Below, piece by piece: positions 58,245 through 64,000 of a stretch of DNA of 64,000 nucleotides (position 1 is the first letter of the stretch; every line of letters begins with the position of its first letter). Origin of the DNA: Streptomyces graminofaciens (GTDB lineage Bacteria > Actinomycetota > Actinomycetes > Streptomycetales > Streptomycetaceae); assembly GCF_030294945.1 (NCBI RefSeq), contig NZ_AP018448.1, forward strand, positions 3,720,001 through 3,784,000, read 5' to 3'. The notes under the pieces are model-generated. The model did no database searches and was not told the DNA's origin. It saw only the letters and a program-made list of their open reading frames with translations. Both the position numbers and the translations under genes were made by a program.

Positions 58245-61200
58245 GTGGAGAACGGGAGCGGCATGGAGCAGGGGCCCGGCGCGGGCAATGTGGTGAGCGG
58301 TGGGTCGGTGGCGGGTCCTCTCATCCAGGCCCACTCGATCGGTCAGTTGGTGATGGGGCCGGTGGCCGAGGCGGCCCGTGGCGAGGAGGACGCGTGGGCC
58401 GGGCGGGCGCGCTCGTCGAGCGTCTGGCAGCACGTGCCGTCGAGCCGGGGTGTCGGCGAGTACCGGGAGCTGGCGGCGTCGGTGGCGGGGCGGCTGGCAT
58501 CACTGCGCGACGAGGCGGAGGGCTCACTGCGCGAAGACCCGTGGCAGGAGCCGGAGTTCGCGACCCGCTTCGCGGACCGGGTGGAGTGGCTGCTGGGCGA
58601 ACCGGGCGAGACCCCGGGCCTGGACCTCTACCCGGCGGAGGCAGCACTGCTGATCCTGACGCCGTACCTGTACCGGGTGCACGCGCTGCGGACGGCCGTG
58701 CGGCGGCTGGCTGTCCAGCCCTGGAAACTGGACCCGCAGGAGGCCGCCCCGCACGGTTCGGAGCGGGCGGGCTTCGAGGCTTTCACGGACGGATACGGGC
58801 TGCTGGTCCAACGGGCGCTGCTGCGGCGGGAGTCGGAGGCGGCGATCGGGTGGTGGCTGTTCCATCGCTGGCTGGTGCAAGGTTATTCGGGTGAGGACCC
58901 CGTGGCGGAACTCCTGGAGGCGCTCGGCGAACCGGCCACGGCTCTGGGCGAGGCCCTGGATCCGCGCCGGCTGAGCCGCCTGCTGCACGGGCTACGGCGC
59001 GGCCCGGACGTCTGCAACCCGGAGTACCTGGACACGCTCCTAGCGGACGACCGCCTGCGCGGCCCCGGCCACCAGCGGGTCCGTGACCAGCGGCTGGTGC
59101 TGCTGACGGCGTTGGCGTACACGGTGTCGGTGGAGATGACCGCGCTGCCGGACATCGTGGCGGAGCACCTGGGGATTCCGCATGCGGTGGACCTGGCCGA
59201 GCTGCGGTCCGCGCTGGAAGGGTCGAGCTGGGGTGGTTCGGCGGAGCTGCCGGTCCTGCGGGCGGAGTGCGCGCACGAGGCGGTGATCGAGGGGCTGCGG
59301 GCGTATGTGGTGCGGGCCGACGAGACGCTGCACGCGGTGAGCCGGACGGCACGGGAACGGGTGAACCAACCGATGCCGGTGCTCCCGAGCCGCCTCTCGG
59401 CGGACGGGGTGTGCCCGTCGGACGGGGCCTTCATGGGCTGGGCGAGCTTCCGCCTCGACGAACGCCGCATCCGGGACCTGCTGATGGGTGTCCAGCTCTA
59501 CAAGGACCGTGACCTGGCGGTGCGAGAGCTGTACCAGAACGCGCTGGACGCGTGCCGGTACCGGCGGGCGCGCACGGAGTACCTGGACCGGACGCACACG
59601 GCGGCGTCGTACACGTACGAGGGCGAGATCGTCTTCGAGCAGGCCGTGGACGAGGACGGCCGCGAGTACGTGGAGTGCCGCGACAACGGCATCGGGATGG
59701 GGGAGGCGGAGCTTCGGGGCGTGTTCTCGAACGCGGGCGCGCGCTTCGCCGAACAGCCGGACTTCAAGGAGGAGCGGGCGCAGTGGGCTCGCCTCGATCC
59801 GCCGGTGACGCTTTATCCGAACAGCCGCTTCGGGATCGGCGTGCTGAGCTATTTCATGCTGGCGGATGAGATCCGGGTTACTACGTGCCGGATGGGGATG
59901 GATGGGACGCCGGGGCCGGTGTTGGAGGCGTCGATCTTCGGGCCGGGGCATCTGTTTCGGATTGTGCGGGTGGCGGAGCGAGGAAGTGAGCCGGGGTCTG
60001 TCGTACGGCTGTATCTGCGCGACCACAAGGAGGAGCTCGACGGCGAGGATGGGGCGGCGTGGTCGAGTCCTCATGTGCTGCAACGGCTTTTGGGGATCGC
60101 GGAGTTCCGTACGACAGCTCGGCACGGGAGCGAGTCCGCCGAGTGGGTGCCACGTGTGCTGATCGACCGCAGGCAGCCCCGTGGCGAACGCTTCGGCATC
60201 GATGCGACCGGCGGACAACTGCCATGGCCCGACGCTCCCGCTGGGGCACAGGTGATCTGGTGCGGTGACGGCGGCGGTCTCCTCGTCGACGGGCTCGTCG
60301 TACAGCCGACGGTTCGCGGGGGCGTGTTCTCGTCGGAAGGGTCGGGATTGAGCGGAGTGGTAGTCAATCTGTCCGGCGCCTTCTCACCGGAGCGACTGTC
60401 GGCGGACCGGTCTCAGGTGCTCGACGATCTCCGCGGCACAGTGCACGATATCCTCCGGGACGCGGTGGGTCACCTGGTGTCGGCCGGTAACGGACCGCTC
60501 AGCTTCAGCTGGCTGTGCGGCGTGGCGAGCAAGAGTCGTGTGCTCGCCGACCTCGTCACGGGCGAGTGCATCGGCGGCGGCACCCGGTTCCGCGACATGC
60601 CTGTGAAGGCCAATGCCGCACGAATCGGCTGTCTTCCGGCAGACAGGTCACTCCTCCAAGGAGCACACGGCCGCCCTCAAGCCCAGCTCCCCGATTACCT
60701 CTATCTCTGGCGCCTCCTCGCCCATGGGCTGCCCGGAGCGCTGGCCGAGCTCACCGCTCTGTGCCCCGACCTCGATGCCTTCGACACCGTGCTTCCGGCT
60801 CTTCCTTCCGATGAGGCACTGCTGGAATCGAGGGTGGGCATCAAAGGGGCTTACGACGGAGATCCCTTGGATGTGGTCGCCGTCGCCGCGGACCTCATGA
60901 GGACTCCACGCGACACGGCGTTGCGCGCGGCCCGGCTGAGGCTGATCGACCTGCCGCCCGACGTCTTCCCGGACAGGCCCGTACGCCCCGCGCAGGTGAT
61001 AGCGGTGGTCGGCGAAATGGAGCGGTCGCCCGGCTTCCGTGGCACCCGGGACATCACCGTGTCGGGCCTGGTGTCCCAGGCCACCGAAGCGAGGGTGAGT
61101 GTCACGGCCGTGGTCTCGGATCTACGCCGCGCGGGTACGGAGGTTCCGGAAGCGGTGTACTCGACCGCCGTCAAGGTCGCCCGGGACGAAGTGCTGTCCT

Positions 61201-62156
61201 CGTATCTGTTCCAGTTCGAACCGGATTGGTTCTCACCGGAGGCCCGGGTCCACCCCGGGCAGTTGGTCAGCACGGCCGAGCAACTCGGTGTCGGCATCGC
61301 GGACTTGCGCGAACGTCTCACAAGATGCGGATTGTGCACGGAATGGACCGACCTGCCGCCTTCGCCCACGACAGAGCTCCTCCAACTGCTGAGCGAAGAT
61401 CTGGACGAACGTCCGCCCTGGCTCTCGTATGCTCTGCCGGTACCACCCGGACACATTCTGCTGGCGTCCCACCGATGGCTGATCACCCCGGCCGAGGCCA
61501 TGGACGTGTATGTACGTCTCGGTTTCACCACCACGCCGATCCCCGAGGTGGTCGACGCCAGGGACCGGCTCCTGTTCACAGGGCAGAGGCACGAGTCAGA
61601 CTTGTTCGGTTCCGCCGTTCCTCCGATGCGCCCCGGACGCCCCGTCGCGTACAAACATCTGTTCCAGGCAGCCAGGACCTTTTCCCTCCCCTACCTCATC
61701 GCACGACTGGAGGAGTACGGCATCCGTGTGCCACTGCGCGCACCGGACCCTATGACCGACCTGGACCACGAACTGTTCACCGCGGACGGCGCGCTGTCCT
61801 GGGACGGTGTAACCACACACGACGTCATGCCGTTCGCCCGTCTGATCCATGCCGCGCAGGACCTGCTGATGCATCCGAGGGAGATCGCGGCCCGGCTCGC
61901 CGCCCACGGAGTCGAGTCGTCGTGTTCGGACCTGCCGCAAGGACTGTCTCTCGCAAGCGCACAACAACTGCTCATGGAGAGCCCGAACCGGCGCCTGTCG
62001 ATTTCGCAGGAGATGGACTTCCAATCCCTGGTCAGGAAAGCACAGTCCATGCACATCCCGATCCACCAGGCCCACGACTGGCTGACCCAGCTCGGCGTCC
62101 CCACCTGCGACCCCGCCGAGTCCATCCGCGCCGCCCTCCCCCTCATCCCCCGCTGA
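58245..62156 (+). CDS. Large Hsp90-type (GHKL) ATPase with C-terminal helical repeats, putative conflict/defence protein
   Basis: This protein of 1303 aa (GTG start) or 1297 aa (ATG at 58263, preceded by GGGAG) has three parts. Residues 15-38 form a short Gly/Asn motif, NVVSGGSVAG then PLIQAHSIG, of the kind found at the start of many Streptomyces NTPases. Next comes a helical segment (about 60-400). The ATPase domain (about 405-720) shows all GHKL boxes: Glu428 and Asn432 in VRELYQNALDACR, Asp480 in CRDNGIGM, FGIG at 529-532, and an Hsp90-like middle part with NLSGAFSPERLSADRSQVLD. The C-terminal 500 residues hold about six degenerate helical repeats ending in patterns like L-x3-G-x-x-V/C, possibly winged helices. 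No effector domain is recognised. The last two thirds use noticeably less G/C-biased codons than neighbours. Confidence 0.8.
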   Translation: MENGSGMEQGPGAGNVVSGGSVAGPLIQAHSIGQLVMGPVAEAARGEEDAWAGRARSSSVWQHVPSSRGVGEYRELAASVAGRLASLRDEAEGSLREDPWQEPEFATRFADRVEWLLGEPGETPGLDLYPAEAALLILTPYLYRVHALRTAVRRLAVQPWKLDPQEAAPHGSERAGFEAFTDGYGLLVQRALLRRESEAAIGWWLFHRWLVQGYSGEDPVAELLEALGEPATALGEALDPRRLSRLLHGLRRGPDVCNPEYLDTLLADDRLRGPGHQRVRDQRLVLLTALAYTVSVEMTALPDIVAEHLGIPHAVDLAELRSALEGSSWGGSAELPVLRAECAHEAVIEGLRAYVVRADETLHAVSRTARERVNQPMPVLPSRLSADGVCPSDGAFMGWASFRLDERRIRDLLMGVQLYKDRDLAVRELYQNALDACRYRRARTEYLDRTHTAASYTYEGEIVFEQAVDEDGREYVECRDNGIGMGEAELRGVFSNAGARFAEQPDFKEERAQWARLDPPVTLYPNSRFGIGVLSYFMLADEIRVTTCRMGMDGTPGPVLEASIFGPGHLFRIVRVAERGSEPGSVVRLYLRDHKEELDGEDGAAWSSPHVLQRLLGIAEFRTTARHGSESAEWVPRVLIDRRQPRGERFGIDATGGQLPWPDAPAGAQVIWCGDGGGLLVDGLVVQPTVRGGVFSSEGSGLSGVVVNLSGAFSPERLSADRSQVLDDLRGTVHDILRDAVGHLVSAGNGPLSFSWLCGVASKSRVLADLVTGECIGGGTRFRDMPVKANAARIGCLPADRSLLQGAHGRPQAQLPDYLYLWRLLAHGLPGALAELTALCPDLDAFDTVLPALPSDEALLESRVGIKGAYDGDPLDVVAVAADLMRTPRDTALRAARLRLIDLPPDVFPDRPVRPAQVIAVVGEMERSPGFRGTRDITVSGLVSQATEARVSVTAVVSDLRRAGTEVPEAVYSTAVKVARDEVLSSYLFQFEPDWFSPEARVHPGQLVSTAEQLGVGIADLRERLTRCGLCTEWTDLPPSPTTELLQLLSEDLDERPPWLSYALPVPPGHILLASHRWLITPAEAMDVYVRLGFTTTPIPEVVDARDRLLFTGQRHESDLFGSAVPPMRPGRPVAYKHLFQAARTFSLPYLIARLEEYGIRVPLRAPDPMTDLDHELFTADGALSWDGVTTHDVMPFARLIHAAQDLLMHPREIAARLAAHGVESSCSDLPQGLSLASAQQLLMESPNRRLSISQEMDFQSLVRKAQSMHIPIHQAHDWLTQLGVPTCDPAESIRAALPLIPR

Positions 62157-62313
62157 AACGGACACTCCCCACATTGAGGGTTCTCCCTGCATTTCCCCGG
62201 TCCGGGGCCCGGCCCGGGGTCCACTGACGTAGCATCCATCCCAGGCCACCCCACCTGCTCCTCCGTCAACGTTCTGATCATGAGAGGCAGTTGGCCGTCC
62301 ACGGGAGGTTGGT

Positions 62314-63729
62314 ATGAAGCACCGCGGCAGGCACCGTCGACGCAGAAGGGGCCGTGCGCTGCGCGCGTCCCTGGCGGGTACCGCGCTGGCGCTCACCGCG
62401 GCGGCCACACTGATCAGCACCTCCCAGGCCGTGGGGGGCGACACCCCGGGCCCGCTGGACTCCATCACCTCGACCGACGAGCTGCACGACCTCCGCCTGC
62501 GGGAGAACCTCACCGGCCAGGCCACACTCGACACCCTCACCACACGGATGGGCGGCAGCGTCGGCGTCCACGAGGTGTTGCGGAGCGCGAACCACACCAT
62601 GCGGAACCGAACGGAGTGCGAGGCGCCCGAGACGGCCGCGCTGCCCGTCGAGCCGAGGGCGAGCCGGGCGTACTGCTGGGACGCGGCCGACGCCGTGAAC
62701 GAGAAGTGGGATCCGCAGTCCGTCACCACTTCCGGTGATGCCGACAGCGACGGGCAGTGGGGCGACGACCGGGTCGTCCTGGCCGGCTGGACCCATGACA
62801 ACAGCGACACCGAGGATCACAACAGCGAAGACGACGGGCTGGCCCGTATCGCCTTCGTCGACGCCGACGACCCCGGCAATCTCATCTACCGCTACGTCCT
62901 CCTCGTCGCGCCCGAGGACGGCGGCAAGGACTTCAGCGCCGTCCGGTCCGGTCTCGGCGGCATGGTCTGGTACCAGGACAAGCTGATCGTCACGGCACGG
63001 GCCGCGGGCCAGCACGACAACGCGCTCTACGTCTTCGACCTCGACCTCATCCTCCGCGCCGGTGTCACCGACAGCGACGCCATCGGGAAGGTCGACGAGG
63101 GCTGGTCCGCCCATCACTACCGGTACGTGCTGCCGGCCGTCGGCTCCTACAGCCTGCCCAGCGGCACGCGTGGCTCGGGTGGCACGTGTGACTCCCGGGA
63201 CGGCGACGGCGTCCCCTGTCTCTCCTCCCTGTCCCTCGACCGGACCTCCACCCCGCACAGCCTGGTCGCGAGCGAGTCGTCCGGTCCCGACCGTGAGGAA
63301 CCCACCCGTATCTGGCGCTACGACCTCGCCCCCGGGGCCGACCACCGCGCCGGCCCCCTCGCCGCCGACTCCCGGGGCGTCGTCGACCCCAGCGAGGCGT
63401 ACAGGACGAAGGCCGGCGGCGTGCAGGGCGTGCTGTCCCACGACGGCGACTGGTACGTGGGCCAGGCCCCCGCCGACCCCGACGCGCCCGGCACTCTCTG
63501 GCGTCAGGACGAGGACGGCGCCAAGGCCGCCAAGTGCACCACCGCCGGCCCGGACGATGCGCCGGGAGAGGCGTCGGACGAAGAGTCGTACAGCTGTTGG
63601 GGGCTGCACACCTCCGCCCTCTCCTACTGGCCCGAGACCCGCGAGCTGTGGACACTCACCGACGCGATCCCGGAGCGGGTGCTGTACGCGGTGCGGTGGT
63701 CCGCGATCGGCGACACCCTCAACCAGTGA
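62314..63729 (+). CDS. Secreted protein of unknown function
   Basis: This 471-aa protein is not recognised. A very basic N-terminus (HRGRHRRRRRGRALR) precedes a hydrophobic signal segment (about 19-37), so it is exported. The mature part is Asp/Gly-rich (SGDADSDGQWGDDRV and THDNSDTEDHNSEDDG look like calcium-loop sequences). It has six or more cysteines and repeated short strand blocks such as GGMVWYQDKLIVTAR, DNALYVFDLD and RIWRYDLAPG, suggesting a beta-propeller. It is followed by a hairpin and then a GNAT gene. Confidence 0.75.
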   Translation: MKHRGRHRRRRRGRALRASLAGTALALTAAATLISTSQAVGGDTPGPLDSITSTDELHDLRLRENLTGQATLDTLTTRMGGSVGVHEVLRSANHTMRNRTECEAPETAALPVEPRASRAYCWDAADAVNEKWDPQSVTTSGDADSDGQWGDDRVVLAGWTHDNSDTEDHNSEDDGLARIAFVDADDPGNLIYRYVLLVAPEDGGKDFSAVRSGLGGMVWYQDKLIVTARAAGQHDNALYVFDLDLILRAGVTDSDAIGKVDEGWSAHHYRYVLPAVGSYSLPSGTRGSGGTCDSRDGDGVPCLSSLSLDRTSTPHSLVASESSGPDREEPTRIWRYDLAPGADHRAGPLAADSRGVVDPSEAYRTKAGGVQGVLSHDGDWYVGQAPADPDAPGTLWRQDEDGAKAAKCTTAGPDDAPGEASDEESYSCWGLHTSALSYWPETRELWTLTDAIPERVLYAVRWSAIGDTLNQ

Positions 63730-63749
63730 TCCGGTGATCCGGCAGTCCC

Positions 63750-63778
63750 GGGGCGGGCCCGACCTTGGAGCCCGCCCC
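63750..63778 (+). terminator. 9-bp GC hairpin after secreted protein gene
   Basis: GGGGCGGGC (63750-63758) pairs perfectly with 63770-63778 across an 11-nt loop, 21 bp after the stop codon. Confidence 0.65.
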
Positions 63779-63801
63779 ACCCCCGTGATTCCCTGGGCCC
63801 C

Positions 63802-64000
63802 ATGAGCAGCAGCCCTGTCACCACCTGGTCCCTGGAGCAGACCTCCCCGAGCGACCTCCTCCCCGCCGCCGCCCCGGACGGCGACGAGGTCCGGATCGCC
63901 CGCGCCGAGGTGCCCTCCCCCGAGTTCAGCCGCTTCCTGTACGCCTCCGTCGGCGGCGACATCCTCTGGATCGACCGGCTGTCGTGGTCGTACGCCCGTT
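63802..64000 (+). CDS. GNAT-family N-acetyltransferase (partial, runs off the window)
   Basis: Only the first 66 codons are in the window. The readable part contains EFSRFLYASVGGDILWIDRL, typical of the N-terminus of an actinobacterial GNAT family in which a WxDRL-type strand opens the domain. The acetyl-CoA-binding motif lies beyond the window, so the substrate and completeness cannot be judged. Confidence 0.7.
   Translation, partial: MSSSPVTTWSLEQTSPSDLLPAAAPDGDEVRIARAEVPSPEFSRFLYASVGGDILWIDRLSWSYAR

Overview
The window is high-GC actinobacterial DNA, almost certainly a Streptomyces chromosome. Coding sequence shows strong G/C third-position bias, start codons include GTG and TTG, and many exported proteins carry twin-arginine signals. 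Both complete sugar ABC importers lack an ATPase gene, as expected where a shared MsiK-type ATPase serves them. The first gene closely matches the alditol oxidase known from Streptomyces coelicolor. I see no rRNA, tRNA, CRISPR array, phage module or intact transposase.

Layout. (1) 1-9.1 kb: alditol oxidase, a ROK regulator, and an operon of a sugar-binding lipoprotein, two permeases and a family 2 beta-galactosidase. (2) 9.3-13.7 kb: secreted sphingomyelinase-like phosphodiesterase with a jacalin-like tail, a TetR regulator coupled to an alpha/beta hydrolase, and a secreted unknown. (3) 13.6-23.4 kb: enzymes for side chains and backbone of rhamnogalacturonan I / arabinogalactan: a DUF2264 protein, a CE12 esterase, a PL4 lyase, two GH43 enzymes (a galactanase-like one with a CBM13, and an arabinanase-like one), and a membrane-anchored beta-helix protein. 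(4) 23.5-28.6 kb: an amino-acid permease, homocysteine S-methyltransferase and glutamine-dependent NAD synthetase, bracketed by two inverted copies of a 175-bp miniature element that sit exactly on stop codons. (5) 28.6-38.6 kb: carboxylesterase, two paralogous alginate-lyase-like proteins (one a 1110-aa multidomain protein), a GH28-like pectinase, a decayed fragment of a third sugar ABC permease, and a hydroxyacid dehydrogenase. (6) 38.7-41.3 kb: acyltransferase, and an ECF sigma factor with a translationally coupled single-pass membrane protein. (7) 41.8-48.6 kb: a second sugar ABC importer with an intracellular GH43 xylosidase/arabinosidase, a repeat-filled 966-bp gap, and a LacI regulator. 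(8) 48.8-64 kb: LTA-synthase-like membrane sulfatase, ThuA-like protein, lipoprotein, VOC protein, AraC regulator, YihY-family membrane protein, AidB-like acyl-CoA dehydrogenase, GAF regulator, a 1303-aa Hsp90-type (GHKL) ATPase with tandem helical repeats, a secreted unknown and the start of a GNAT acetyltransferase.

How the genes fit together. Exported lyases, esterases and GH43/GH28 enzymes would cut pectin side chains and backbone outside the cell. The two CUT1 importers would bring in oligosaccharides, which the cytoplasmic GH2 and GH43 enzymes would hydrolyse, under ROK and LacI control. Palindromes with an AAGCGCTT or GAAA/TTTC core recur at several of these promoters. The least explained item is the GHKL ATPase at 58.2-62.2 kb, whose N-terminal glycine/asparagine motif resembles bacterial amyloid signalling motifs and whose C-terminal repeats resemble those of NTPase-based conflict systems. 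That reading is inference.
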